A DNA stretch of 64,000 nucleotides, taken from positions 34,027,712 to 34,091,711 of the forward strand of contig NC_030679.2 of NCBI RefSeq assembly GCF_000004195.4. Reading direction: 5' to 3'. The notes beneath the pieces are model-generated. The model worked only from the letters and a program-made list of their open reading frames with translations. It was not told where the DNA came from and did no database searches. Shown here piece by piece: positions 24,171 through 35,790 of this stretch. The stretch comes from Xenopus tropicalis (Eukaryota > Chordata > Amphibia > Anura > Pipidae). Position 1 is the first letter of the stretch. Every line of letters starts with the position of its first letter. The position numbers were made by a program, and so were the translations under genes.

Positions 24171-25347
24171 AGCTCATCTAGATTTTGTTTTAAATGTAAG
24201 CATTTTCATTTACCTCTCTAAATTCATCTCCGCTGCTTAACAAGCAAGATAACCCGCAATAAAGGCAGTAAAATGTAGCTGCTCTGCTTTCATTTCTTCA
24301 TTTAATCAAGAAGCAGATGCTTTATGACTAAGAAAGAGCAGAATATCTATAAGCAATAACATGACATGTATTGCCAAAAAGCATTTCCTTGCAAAGCTAA
24401 CCACTGCTAACATGCTCAGAATGGGATCCGAAGCATATGAAATCCTCATCATGTTAAGATGCAAAATTTAAGCAGAATATCTATACTGACATATATAAAT
24501 GCATCATAGTTGAGGACAAATAAAGCAGATATTAATAATACGTGTTTTGGTTGAATATAAAGTCATTTTGCTTAAAGCCATACTTCACTTTTAATACAAC
24601 TTTTAACATGTCATAGAAGCTTCCCTCCCAACTCTCAAACACACCACTGCAGGTGCCAAATAATGACCTGTTTGCCTTACCTCTTTATAAAAAGCAGATT
24701 ATTGCAGTGGAGTTGGCAGAAACCATCTAACAATGACTAAAGTCTTCTTCTCAGCAGTCGCCAACCAGGAGCATGTGCAGCCAGGTCCAGATTGGCTTCA
24801 ACTCCAAATTCTTTGGAAAATCAAATGGTCCAAGAACACAGTTGCCAACCCCACTGCACTGAATTGCTTTCTATAATGAGGTACAGTACAAATGGGCCAG
24901 TATTTGTGGTCTGCAGTGGTGCAGACCAGGAGGGAGACCTTTGGAGGAGATCTAAGGTTTTGCTTTCCACTAACATTTTGGAAAAGCTCTTTTCTGCACT
25001 GTAGCAAATTGTTACATTGTCAAAAACAGCTTTGCAAATCTTAAACTTTCTGTGCTGTTATCTGAGTTATTAACACAACTGTTATCGAGCAGAAACAAAT
25101 ATGGAAGGCTAGTAAACCTGCATCCGTTTGGTATTTTGTACATGAACTTGCTAAGCTGCAGCCCCAGTAGCAAAAAGTTAGGGACAATGACTCTGCAACT
25201 GACTAGCAAAGAGTGACAAGACTTGCAAGGGGAAGGAGGTTTTCCTGTCTGTGCATCCAACGATTTAGCCCACATAAAGACCTTTATCAAAAATATAAAC
25301 TTGATCGTTTCCCACTGTTATTTAAATTGTGGTATGGATTACAACAA
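24171..25347. other. Intronic DNA, nothing recognised
   Basis: No gene, RNA or repeat that I can name. The 92-codon minus frame at 25012-25290 is not a teneurin exon and has no domain signal. Confidence 0.4.
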
Positions 25348-25684
25348 TACAGGTATGGGATCCCGTATGTGGAAACCCATTATCCAGAAAGTTCCGAATT
25401 ACGGAAAGGCGATCTCCCATAGACTCCATTATAAGCAAATCATTTTCATTTTATAAAATGATTTCCTTTTTCTCTGTAATTATAAACCAGTACATTGTAC
25501 TTGATCCCAACTAAGATATAATGAATGCTTATTGGAGGCAAAACAAGCCTATTGGGTTCATTCAATACTGTATTTCAATAATTTTTAGCAGACTTAAGTT
25601 ATGGAGATCCAAATTGCGGAAAGATCCCTTATCCGGAAAACCACAGGTCCCAAGCATTCTGGATAACAGGTCCCACACCTCTGC
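25348..25684. repeat. Fold-back repeat, tacaggtatggga family, copy 1
   Basis: It opens tacaggtatgggatcc and closes ggtcccacacctctgca, approximate inverse ends about 335 bp apart. Interior words gaattacggaaagg, ctccattataagcaaat, ttcctttttctctgtaa and gatcccttatccgg are characteristic. Two further copies lie at 37527-37862 and 53275-53589. This one lies only about 130 bp beyond the donor site of the coding exon. Confidence 0.8.
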
Positions 25685-25815
25685 ATTCATCAAAGAGGTG
25701 TGATAGAGAGTCTCTCATCAACACAAAGTACAGTACAAAATTGTCCATTTACCTCTTATTTTCAAACTCTGTGTACAATAAAAAAAAGGTGCCAATAAAA
25801 ACAAGCATAACTTAC

Positions 25816-26054
25816 CAATGAAGTAGGCCAGCAAGATTGCAAGGAGGATTGCAGCAGCGATTGCAGATAAGGCAGCGCATTTCCAGCTACAATATTTGGA
25901 CGGCTTCTTTAGCTTGAAGGCATTTCGAGAGAAAGTGTTTCTGGGTAGAAGTCTAGGAGGAGGAGTGTAAACTGTTCCTGAAGTTAGAGGATATCCAGGA
26001 GAAGAGCTGCTGAACAAAGGCGTTGTCCCAGATGATGTTTTAAACAAGAAGTGC
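25816..26054 (-). CDS. tenm2: Teneurin transmembrane exon (probably teneurin-2)
   Basis: Teneurins are large type II membrane proteins that act in synaptic adhesion, binding latrophilins and other teneurins in trans. This 239-nt internal exon encodes 79 whole codons: [16 protein letters not shown], then [20 protein letters not shown], a basic juxtamembrane stretch [19 protein letters not shown], and a helix [20 protein letters not shown]. The last 21 residues are the single membrane segment; the basic residues before it fit the cytoplasmic side of a type II protein. On the minus strand the acceptor is ttgttgttctctgtag/G (acceptor AG at 26056-26055) and the donor is TTCATTG/GTAAGTTATG (GT at 25815-25814). 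It starts with one base of a split codon and ends with one base of the next. The KTSSG...[13 protein letters not shown] wording matches teneurin-2 as I remember it; another paralogue cannot be excluded. Flanking exons are not in the window. Confidence 0.93.
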
Positions 26055-27868
26055 CTACAGAGAACAACAATAGGAAATAATATAATAACTGATTGGGATT
26101 TGTGTTAAGATTTTTAACGTTATAAGCTATAAATGCCCCTGTCCTGCTGCTTATATTTAGAAACTGCCTGATGTCGGTTGGAGAAACATTGGCCTACATA
26201 TCCAGTTTGTACACAGATGATGCAGGCACAGTGCACTAAGACACTAAATATTCTCTGTGCCTTCTCTGTCTTATTTTGTGGACGTTGTGCCTTAGTTAGA
26301 GAGACATTGGTTCAGATTTTCCCCTTGAAACACAATTCATTGTTTTAATCCAAGAGCATTTCAAATGCCCTACTTCTGACGAAGCCAGGAGAATATCACA
26401 TTTTGCACCTTTCATTTATTTTTATTAGATTAGCTAAATAAACTCCATGAAAACCAGGGCTTTTTTGTATTGTAGCACAAAAAAAAAACAAAAAAACTGA
26501 ACACCTCTAAAACCACAAAGCAAAGAAAGATCTTCCAGGTGTAAAAGAGACACCTGCCCTTGACTTCTCAATGGGTTTTAGATAGCGTATTTTTTTTAAA
26601 TTCCGTTGTGTTGCGGTTTTGTCACATAACAACTCAACAAAAAACCCAGTTTTTTCCTTGTGCCAAAAACGTTTTTTTTCCGAACTGTTAAGTCCCCTTA
26701 GTGTTAAGTCCTAACAACAAATGCCTGAAAATTAGTCAGATGTTTACTTAACTGGGCCCATGTTCAAGCTACTACCAAGTCAATAGATTGTTCAATAAAA
26801 GTTTGGGTCCCCAAATAGGAGGACTGCAGCATGTATGTTGAACAATTGCATAGACTTGTAATCCAGCAATATCTGGGGATTTACAAGTGGTGACACAGTT
26901 GAGGTAATGAACTGTTATTTATTTATGGGGGTGGACTGACTGGGACTGCATTATTTTACTCTTCACTTGTCTCCCAAGTGATACAGAACACTGTAGTGCT
27001 AAATAATATGTTAAGAAATGTATATTCAGATTAAATAAAATAAACAGTTCAGGGCCCAAATATTTTTCAAATGTCTCCATGAACAGTAAATAATAATAAT
27101 TATCTAAAAACACAGAAATGAACACGAGCAAATGGCACAAGGCAAAGAAAATAAAACATGATCATACTTCACGTGGAACCGCTAGTAAAAGCAGATTTGT
27201 TATTCTAATTTAGGCCAAGATTGTCATCTTCGAAGAAAAACAGAAATGCCTCATATCTCTAAGGAGGGCTTGATCTCTTATTTCTGTGTTTCAAGGCAGT
27301 ATTTGACATGTTAATAGCGAACACAATATTTTATCCAATTATATGTTTTTGGAATCTAAAGAAATTGTGCCACTTAGGCACAAAAATGTTGCAGCCTTAC
27401 CATTGATTTTCTTCTGTTTACTTATATCTGTACTATAAGCATGAAAACTCATTCCCAGAGAAAATAAAGCTGACTGGTGTTTTATCTGCAAAATAAAACA
27501 GCTTTGCATGCAGATTGTCACCAAGATCTCCGCAATGTCCAACACAGCTATTTGCCTTCCTCTATATTTACGGAAAAGTAAATATGTGATAATGGAAATG
27601 TCCCCATGTCTGATGGTGTATTATACTATACACAGGCAAACAGACTTCACTTCAGTACATTCTCTGCAAATAATCCAATTATCAACAGATACAGAAAAGG
27701 AAATGCAAACATACACTCCCCCACAAGCAATTATACCATGCTGAAGATGACACACAAAAGTTATATGTTCCTGAAACACTGAAATAAAAAAGGTGGCCTA
27801 TGGGAGAATTTCTTGGGCATAAATGCTGAACTTTACTATCCAACCAAACAACAGTAATATTCAATTGC
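26055..27868. other. Intron upstream of the teneurin exon (in transcript order)
   Basis: This minus-strand intron begins just beyond the acceptor. Apart from A-runs near 26475 and 26590-26680, where words like tgttgcggttttgtcacat recall MITE interiors, nothing is recognised. No coding signal. Confidence 0.4.
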
Positions 27869-28110
27869 ATATATATATATATATATATATATACAGTATA
27901 TATATACAGTCCAAAACTCTTTCAGCACGCTTACAAATCACAGTGCCTGGGTGCTACCTTTATGTATGCAGTTATCCAAAAATCCAAAAATATAAGATGC
28001 ACACCAGGATCCTTTAAAAATAAAACATTACTTTTATTACATTATGCTGATAAAACAGGCGTTTTGGTCTCCACCTAAGACCTTTATCAAGACCATATAT
28101 ACTATTAAAA
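27869..28110. repeat. (TA)n array with attached repeat
   Basis: A (TA) array at 27869-27907 is followed by tgcctgggtgctacctttat, then aaaacaggcgttttggtctc and ctaagacctttatcaagacc. The cgttttggtc...cctttatcaa pair recurs near the (TA) arrays at 31209-31400 (acatttcggtcc...acctttctcaa). The segment around 52140-52260 shares tgcctgggtgctgg. This looks like one low-complexity-linked repeat family of unknown class. Confidence 0.5.
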
Positions 28111-28189
28111 TCAGCGAATAAATAGATAAAACCTGTAGCTCTCACCCAATCGCATGCCCGCATAATACAATGCATATTACTGTGCTACA

Positions 28190-28885
28190 ATGGAACGGGG
28201 CTCAAAACTATTATAAGGAAAGGGCCCTGCCTATGTACGGAAGGCTGCGGAAGAGATGTGTGAACAACAAAGGGTTAGACATGAAGGCATTGAGCTGGAG
28301 GAGCTGATAGTAAGGTTTAGGGAGACCAGGAAAGCAAAGTACCTGCCTTTTTTCCGGTGGTGCAGGGACTAGGACTGTCCTGTTTTTCCTCAGGTTAATT
28401 CAATATAGAGGGAAGGAGGTCAGTTAATTTGTTTGGCACAGATGCGGAGGAATGCGTGCCTGGGGTGGTGGGGCTTATGCCTCAGTTTTATGCTCAAGTG
28501 TGCCAAGGTTGATGGTCTCCTGAGACAAGGGTCCCAGGACCCATTCCATGTGGAGGGGTATAATATTTATGTGTGTTAGATTATTGTTATTCTATATGTT
28601 ATGTTCTGAGTAAAATGTAATGTTTTATTAATTAATTAACAATTTTGTTAATTAAAGCTGTTATATCCCATCCTGGTTGTTCTTATTGTCTCCAGGGACA
28701 GGGGGGTGCAGGGCCCACCCGGGCTGCCCCTACAGGGGCCCCTGTACCCATCATGGCCTCCACACTACCTGCAGGGATCCCCGTCTGACCCCCTCCTCCA
28801 AGCACACATAAATTAAATTTACTTTCAGCGTAGGGGGAGCCCGGAGGGGAATGAGTGTGGGGTGGAGGCCAGCCCAGTCTGACCC
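28190..28885. other. GC-richer island, probably old repeat or LTR fragment
   Basis: The stretch changes abruptly to GC-rich (gcagggcccacccgggctgc near 28706, ggggagcccggagggga near 28831). The words agggtcccaggacccattcc and ttaattaaagctgttatatc resemble the 3' part of an amphibian LTR, but no paired LTR, primer site or target duplication is visible. No open frame of note. Confidence 0.3.
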
Positions 28886-30147
28886 TGATTGTCTCTGACT
28901 GTGGGCAAGTGTTTAAAAAAGCGGGTCAGCCTATTAGCTTGATTCATGAACTCACTGGGCATTTCATTTGATTTTTTTGATGGTAAATTAAATACCTAAA
29001 GAGCTCAGGATCATATTTTAATGTAACACTATAATAAAAACAAAAGGTAAAATGCAAAACTTTCAAACACATAAGACCACTTGAGTGATTATTCAATAAG
29101 GCCATTTTCTATTTATTTGAAAACAATTGCTGCCAGCCAATAATAAATACAATTGTGCCTGTCCCAGGCAAGTCAAATATTTCCTTTCTGTTTGTTATGA
29201 ATGACATCTCCTAGCTGCTCCAGGAATAGTAGTACTTCCCAAGACTTAAAAAGTCATTTAGTTTGATCACTGTTTGTTTAATGGTAGCAGAACCTGGTGC
29301 TAAGATGCTATATGCTCTACCCACAAACTACCATTAAAAAAATATATATATATTTTTATCTTCACCAGCCGATGAACTCTCAAAGTTGCCTAGGCTCATT
29401 GGGCTTCTCAGTATCCCATTAACTTTAGGCTGTATGTGACAGCTTACAACTAGAAAAATACATCGAAGCTGGCAGGTGTCAATTCTGCTTTTCGGAAAAG
29501 AAAAATCATATGATGAAATTCATAAGTTTGCATAAAAAATATATATATTTTTTTGCGAAACTCATATCATTACAGCCACTGCAATGCTATTGTAATGATA
29601 TATTAAACAATAACAACTGAGATAAACTTAAATGATTGACAACAAACTGTTACCACATCAATTCAACATCTTTTCTCCCACTAACAATGTTCTTCCATAT
29701 AAGCCCTTGGGACAAGAGTAGGAACTCTGAGGTTGAGCCACAAGGTCCTAATGAACTGTTTTTCTTTATCCCTAAGGCCAAATCAGAATATATCTAACAC
29801 ATCCTACAGCAATTGAGATGCAGAAATGTGCAGTTCTGTGCAAATAATTGTGCTGTCCAGAGCAAAAATATCATGGTTTATAATGTGGGTTTTAATAAGC
29901 ATTCTATAAATTACACTATTGCTTTTGTAAAAGTTAAACTTGTTAAGTCCTATAAGGCAGTTAACTGTTTTTGGGTCGCTCTGTGCAGAACTAGTATTAT
30001 TAGAATTTTCTGGCTGTACCACGTACGGGATGTTCTATACATAGCTGTAGGATAGTGCCTTAAATGAGAAATATCACAAAATTTAATTACAATAATCATG
30101 GCTAATTTGCTGGTCTTTTTCTAGAGTGTTTGGAGTCTTGAAATTTG
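28886..30147. other. AT-rich intronic DNA
   Basis: No gene recognised. Small TA-rich runs lie at about 29341-29356 and 29540-29552. Confidence 0.4.
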
Positions 30148-30628
30148 TTAAAGGGGTGGTACACCTTTATAAGTTAACTTTTAATATGTTCTTAGCAAAG
30201 TTTTATTTGGTCTTTATTATATATTTTTCTACTTTTTAAATTATTTGAATATTCTTCTTACTCTTTCCAGCTTCAAATGGGGGGGGGTCTAAAAAAGGCT
30301 ACAAAATTTCATTGTTATTGTTACTTTTAGAGAACGAATTAACATGCTGCAAAAAAAAAATTGTCCATGCCTGACAAATTATTTCGTCCATCACTAGTTA
30401 CTTTTTATTACTTATCTTTTTATTCAGACCCTCTCAGACCCTAATTATAGTCCATCTTCTTAATAAAACCACTGCTTGGTTGCTAGAGTAAAATTCCAAA
30501 CAGGAGAGTTGCTGAATATAAAAATATAATTCAAAAACCCACAAAGAATAAATAGTTAAGACCAATTGCAAATTGTTTCGCAATGCACTTTATACAATAT
30601 ACTAGAAGTTAATTTAAAGGCAAACAAG
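30148..30628 (+). mobile_element. T2/Kolobok-like MITE interrupted by a hAT MITE
   Basis: It starts TTAAAGGGGTGGTACACC and continues ttataagttaacttttaata, a T2-type beginning I recognise. The right part reads aagaccaattgcaaattgt and agaagttaatttaaaggc, the matching inverse end in eroded form. A 69-bp hAT derivative is inserted at 30328-30396. Removing it restores the continuous T2-like text ttattgttactttttattac. Confidence 0.75.
30328..30396 (+). mobile_element. hAT-like MITE, 69-bp deletion derivative, copy 3
   Basis: It runs from tagagaacgaattaac to tttcgtccatcacta, with tccatgcctg inside. A perfect 8-bp target duplication gttacttt flanks it (30320-30327 and 30397-30404). It is the smallest complete copy of the family in the window and sits inside the T2 element. 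Confidence 0.8.
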
Positions 30629-31064
30629 GGTTGCAACCTATGGGAGCTTTTAATGCTTCAATATCAAAAGGGAACCCCTTTGATTGTAAAGATGCTACAA
30701 CTGAATGAAAGCTGTTACACTAAGAAAAAAACTATTTTTTTAATTTGCCATAGCTTCCATAAGGGTACTACTGAGTTTATTTGTAGCTTCAGCCTTATGT
30801 TAGACTTTATTGTCTCCTATAAGCTCCCATACCCTCTTGTAGTATGACAATCCCTCTATAAAAAGTATTGTCCAGTGTCTAGGAGAGCAAAGCTAGCTGA
30901 ACATGGCTGGAAATAAAACTTCATCAGCGCAAGTATTCACCAAATCAATGCAAATTTCAACAAGAATCTTTATAGTGATCCTTAGGAGCTAAACTATAAC
31001 ACTTGGGTTTGTAATAGAGTAACATTTGAAAAGTTCCTGGTTGGTACAGCTTGTACTAGCAAAG

Positions 31065-31065
<1 letters not shown>
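30629..31065. other. Intronic DNA, nothing recognised
   Basis: No gene or repeat identified. Confidence 0.35.
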
Positions 31066-31162
<97 letters not shown>

Positions 31163-31164
31163 TG

Positions 31165-31208
<44 letters not shown>
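31066..31208. repeat. Long (TA)n microsatellite
   Basis: About 143 bases of almost pure TA, broken once by acactgtataaa near 31160. It is the longest simple array in the window. Confidence 0.95.
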
Positions 31209-31209
<1 letters not shown>

Positions 31210-31398
31210 CGAACCCAGGGTGGCTCTGTGCTTCAGCTCTTACCTCGGGTGCAAGGTAAATGATTTAAATATCCAAAAAGAGACCAGCAACACCGAGTTA
31301 TATTCCAAAAAGATCAATCGTGTATTAGAAACGCATGAACAGCCAACGTTACATTTCGGTCCCCATTGAGACCTTTCTCAAAAAAAATGGTCTTTTTT

Positions 31399-31445
<47 letters not shown>

Positions 31446-31700
31446 AAGCTGTTTGTCCGCACTCTAAACCAGGTTAACAGATGGGTGCTGAAATCAAAAT
31501 ATGTAAATACAGGACCAGCACACCATTTCACAGCAATTCTATTTATTCATTCACCGTGCATATATATATATATATACAGTATATATATATATATAAATAT
31601 AAAATAAAACACAACCAGCACCAAGGGTCTTATAGTTCAAACAATCTCAAGTGTATTGCATGTATAACCTACATACATATATATATATGTATGTATATTG
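31209..31700. repeat. (TA)n-linked repeat cluster
   Basis: Between further TA arrays (31401-31440, 31559-31595, 31674-31690) lie a repeat with acgttacatttcggtccc and gagacctttctc (31340-31380) and a second with cagcaccaagggtcttatag (31617-31636). Similar word pairs accompany the TA arrays at 27869 and 52078. Open frames here read YIYIYIYI and are artefacts. Confidence 0.5.
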
Positions 31701-33047
31701 AAAAACTGAAAATTGTCTCAAATTATTTCATAATATATATATTCAATTTCTAAAATCATTTGAGACAATTTCAGTTTCAAATACCTTGGAAAAATATATG
31801 TAAAGCAGGTACAACAAAGTAATCTCCAAAGCCTATCATTCATGTTGTGAAGAAGTGCAGTGGGAAGTGTTTTGAAATAAACATTTATGATTCCTTTTTT
31901 TATATATAATTATGTAGGTGAGCTTTGAAATATTCACCGTGGAAATCAATTTAGTGTTTGTATTGTAACCCAATTCTCGCTGGGATTATTGTATCCATGA
32001 CAATACAACAGATCTAAATTAAGACACAAATCAAATGTAATGCTGTTGTTATTGATCATTTTAGATTCATTTTAGATTCAAATATGTGAGAATCTTTGTT
32101 TGTTTTAGGAGAGATATCTCTTTCTAAAATAATTCCACATTTTTAAAGCAGAATAGTAAATATTGAGCTCACCAGTACAATAAGCCAGGGTCCAAGAGCT
32201 CTGCCCTGAGCTGAAGTGAGTGTTGGATAAAATAGGCAAGTGGATACTAGTTTTCGTTATTTTAACTGTACCAGACCAATGCCAGCTATCAGCTATTAAC
32301 TTTACCAATGGCAGTAAATGAGAAAAGATGCTTTATTTTTCAAATGTTGCCACTGTAGTTCTTCTGCAGAAGATAATTCTGTTTGGCTTCCCTGAGGCTG
32401 TTATCTTAATTATTACCTTCTCCTAGTCTTTGGCTTAGCCTCCAGGTATCCATAAAAATAAGCTATAATATTTAATTATTTAATGAACAGGGCTACTGCT
32501 AAACATATTTTTGCTGTTGTTTCAATTAAGAAATACAGTATATGTCATATATTGCACTAAACAGAGCAAAATCTGAACCCAAAAGTCACATTCTACTGTT
32601 TGTATGAGCACAATCAAAACAAATCACCAGTCCAATGAGAAGTCATCTGTATAAACAAACTAGTCTCTTCCTTAAGCCACAAACTTCATCAGGCTTTTAC
32701 ATAAGGACCACCTCAATACACAGAGGGATTCTCAGTCAGCTGCTGATTTGTTTTGTGCTTATACAAACATATACAGACAAGTAAATAACTTTTTATTGAA
32801 CCATTGTTGAATATACTCCACCCTTCAAGTTTTAGGATCACATCTGGCCTTTATGTCAGCAATGGGAAAGATACAACAGCCCCAGAACTGGAAAGGGATT
32901 TTTGTGGATTGGTGAGTCCCACTAATGATATAACTGGTGACATTACTGCTGAACACTGCCAAGTATCACAGTACGTAATACTGGTCATAGGCAGTCACTA
33001 TTTATTGGGCTGGTGCGGGTTTTTTGGGCCTTTGTGTACTTGAAATG
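31701..33047. other. Intronic DNA with one possible fold-back element
   Basis: The words gagcacaatcaaaacaaatc (32606-32625) and gatttgttttgtgctta (32744-32760) are inverse, suggesting a fold-back repeat of about 155 bp at 32606-32760. Otherwise nothing recognised. Confidence 0.35.
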
Positions 33048-33052
33048 CCAGG

Positions 33053-33767
33053 TGTGACATAACCAGTTATATACGTTTGAGGGAAAACATGAAATATTGT
33101 GGTTAAGATGAAATGTACCCCCTGCCCCATCCTGCCTGTTGTAGCAAATGCATTGTGTAGGTTAATCTCATCTAGGTGTGTATTGTGTGTAGCCAGCCGG
33201 CTCTGTCTGGCCCTCCCCATGTGATTGCCCCTATTGTGAGGGCACACAAAGCCACACCCTGTAACACAATACACATGGTTGCCCCTTGTGAGAGCAGTGC
33301 TCTGTTTGGTGGATACAATGGACTGAACTGGGCATGCTCACTAGGTGGCTTCCCATAGGCCCAGTGGGATTAGCTATTATTGGACCCTCTGGAAGCTGCC
33401 TTTGGGTTGGCAGAAGGAATCAAACCCCATTTACGACAGGGGCTGCTCCCTTTCTGGCTACAAAGGTGGCTGCCAAGAGTTCCAAAGGAGCTTTTTGTCT
33501 GGGGTGTAACCTTAGCTACGGCAGGACACCCTCCCCTGTGGTCCCCTGGAATCTACCTTAGCTGCAGCAAGAAGATTCCCCCCCAACTGTGTGTATTTCC
33601 CTATTCCCTAAGGAACAAGAGTGCAGGCTGCTACCACCTACTGGCTTATGGGAACCTGCTGATGGCTACTTGCCATTTCTCCAATAAACGCCTTTCCTAT
33701 AATACCAACCGTTTGCTCTTTGGGTCCTGCCCTATGTCTGTGAACTCACGGCCCTGAGGTTGTGACA
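33053..33767 (+). repeat. 5' LTR, 715 bp
   Basis: It begins TGTGACATAAC and ends GGTTGTGACA, so TGTGACA stands at both ends. It is GC-rich relative to its surroundings, with a polyadenylation signal caataaac near 33681 and a GT-rich stretch following. The 125-codon frame at 33380-33757 lies wholly inside the LTR and is not a gene. Confidence 0.85.
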
Positions 33768-33772
33768 TAATT

Positions 33773-33789
33773 TGGTGGCAAGCGGTGGC
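33773..33789 (+). other. Retrotransposon primer-binding site
   Basis: tggtggcaagcggtggc follows the LTR end after the five bases taatt. TGG at the start is required for pairing with the CCA 3' end of a primer tRNA. I cannot say which tRNA. Confidence 0.65.
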
Positions 33790-33907
33790 ATAGGATCCCA
33801 GGACCCAACTGGCACCATGAGCACCCCACCTGGATTCTACGCTGACCCATTGGATTGGGTCCTGCCCTATGTCTGTGAACTCACGGCCCTGAGGTTGTGA
33901 CACCAGG

Positions 33908-35534
33908 GGCTGTGTTAAAGCCCTGTCCAGGCCTGGTCATGGTCATTAGTTAAGTTGCTAGATACTGCCAGATATTTTGGGAAGTCTTTAGATCATGGCT
34001 TTTAAATATTTTCACATTTTAGAGCTTTTACAGGTTGTAAAACTGCTCTGTGAGGGGACCAGTAGTTGTAATCCAGGCATGAAAACCACCCATGACAGTT
34101 TATAAACAACTAGGAGATTTTTGAACTTGGTAGATAAGGTTGGGCTGATTTAACAAATGAATCTTGTAAAATAATCTTTGAGGGGACATTAGCAGTTTCC
34201 TGAGATGTGGCATTCATGGAGGCCACACTAAGCCTAGGCATAGGAAATGTAAGATGGGTGGTGAGTCCTTAACGTAAGGATTAGCAATAGTGGCCATTCA
34301 TGAACAAAACAGGTAGGAGCAGGTCAAATTGGGTGAAGTGACAGGAAAAGGCAGGAGCGATGAGGAGTGAACATGATTAGGCAGCATAGACTCAGGAACA
34401 GGACTGAAGCAGGAACTGGAGTTAAAGCAAGAGGAGCAAGAACCAGACACAAGCCACAGTGTTCAAGCTATCAGAGGCCAATGCTCAGGCAAACAAGTGA
34501 GTTCAAGGAAGGGTTTAAATAGGGCTCTGCCAGTTATTGGTTGGCCAATAATGCTGATGGGATGAGCATAAATTAGAGATGAGAGAACTCACCACCTGCT
34601 CTCCTTGCCTAATTGTTTGGGAGAACTTCCAAAAATAAATAAATAAAAAATGTGTATCTGATACTTTTCCCAATAATCATTAAACAACTTAAGTTATGCT
34701 GTACCTTAAATAATAACCACTTTCAACTAGAACACAACAGCTTCTAGAAAGTGTTCTCTTATAACAGCATTGTAAATGATTACCCTGGCGCCTATACTTA
34801 CATATGAAAAAGCATAGTGCCTATAGCTATCGTATTTTAAAATGTAAAATATTCTAAGCATGTTTACTTTGCTAAGCCAAGTAAATAATAGAGCTTAAAC
34901 TAATCTACAGCAATTTTACTGACAATATGTTTCTGCTGCCGTGCCTGCATTAAGTACAGTATGTGAGATATTTCACTACTGCCAAGAAAACATTTGGCTT
35001 AAAAGAAGGAGACCTTTTCTAAGTAGCTGGGTCTGTTAACATTGATATCCCCAGAGCAGTCTTAGCCCTTGGAAAGGTTGATAAAATCTGTTTCCTATTT
35101 ATAATTCACAGAAGACAGAGGAATAAGAAGGTAGATCCAAAACCTTGAAGTTGCACTAAACAATATGTCACACAAATCCCACTACATTCAGAAATAGAGG
35201 AATTTCTAATACAGGAAGCTAAACTGGCCAAATTACCAAAATATTATATATTATCAAAAGTATTCGGATATATTCATGTCCACATCTAATCACAAAACCA
35301 TGGGTATTAAGTTGGATTTTCCTTTGTTTTCTATAAAAACCTCTTTCCTCTAGATATTGGAATGAGATTGGAAGATATTGGTAGGATTTGCCACAAGAGC
35401 ATTAGAGTGGGCAACCAAGCCTGGCTTGATGTTATGTGTCAGGTTGGTTGAAGTTAAAGCATTGTGCAGATCAGATAAGTTCTTCTACTCTTTTCACAGC
35501 AAGACCTCACTTTTTACATGGGAGCACTAATGTG
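33908..35534. other. Intronic DNA, partly repeat-like
   Basis: The stretch 34200-34560 is less AT-rich and purine-heavy (ggaacaggactgaagcagga, gaaccagacacaagccacag) and may be an old interspersed repeat. No ends or coding signal seen. Confidence 0.35.
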
Positions 35535-35790
35535 TAGTTATGGGCGAAAGGTTTTGCCAGGCATGGATTGTCACAAGAATAGCCGCACTTCCAAAAATTG
35601 TCGCAAGAATAGTCGCGGGTGTCAAAACAATAGTTGCGCGTCAAAAGAATAGTCGCGTGTTGCGGGTGACAATTTTTTGTTGCCATGAGACATTTTCGGT
35701 GTTTCGCGAATTTTTCTGCGTTTCGACAATCTTTTGAAAGATTTGCAAATTTTTCAGCGAAGCGAAACGGGACAGATTCTCTCATCAATA
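35535..35790 (-). mobile_element. hAT-like MITE, copy 4
   Basis: It reads tagttatgggcgaaaggttt, then gccaggcatggattg at the left and ends cgggacagattctctcatca, the reverse of the plus copies. It contains about four internal units of the agaatagtcgcg type (35575-35660). The right terminal repeat is altered (tcatcaata), and the flanks (ctaatgtg; ctgtaatgtg) match only loosely. Confidence 0.7.

Larger units (their letters stand above)
33048..33907 (+). mobile_element. Internally deleted LTR retrotransposon with 5-bp target duplication
   Basis: The 5-bp duplication ccagg (33048-33052 and 33903-33907) brackets the element. It consists of a complete 5' LTR (33053-33767), a 5-base spacer, a primer-binding site (33773-33789), about 65 bp of leader with an ATG whose first codons read MSTPPGFYADPLDW, and then directly the last 48 bases of the 3' LTR ending tgtgaca at 33902. 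That 48-base tail is identical to the end of the 5' LTR. All of gag, pol and the rest are deleted. The primer-site position and ATG set the plus orientation. A 5-bp duplication and tg...ca ends fit Ty3/gypsy or retrovirus-like elements; I cannot decide which. Nothing functional remains. Confidence 0.88.

Noticed and set aside
25718..25815. Extension of the teneurin frame past residue FI into GKLCLFL and beyond
   Set aside because: The canonical donor GTAAGT begins right there; the following codons are intron.
1..25815. Possible further teneurin exons downstream on the minus strand
   Set aside because: I looked for the next alternatively spliced extracellular segment and the first EGF-like region and saw no matching sequence. 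A short exon could still be missed by eye.
31335..31753. Frames reading YIYIYIYI
   Set aside because: Translations of (TA)n microsatellite.
33380..33757. 125-codon plus-strand frame
   Set aside because: Entirely within the 5' LTR.
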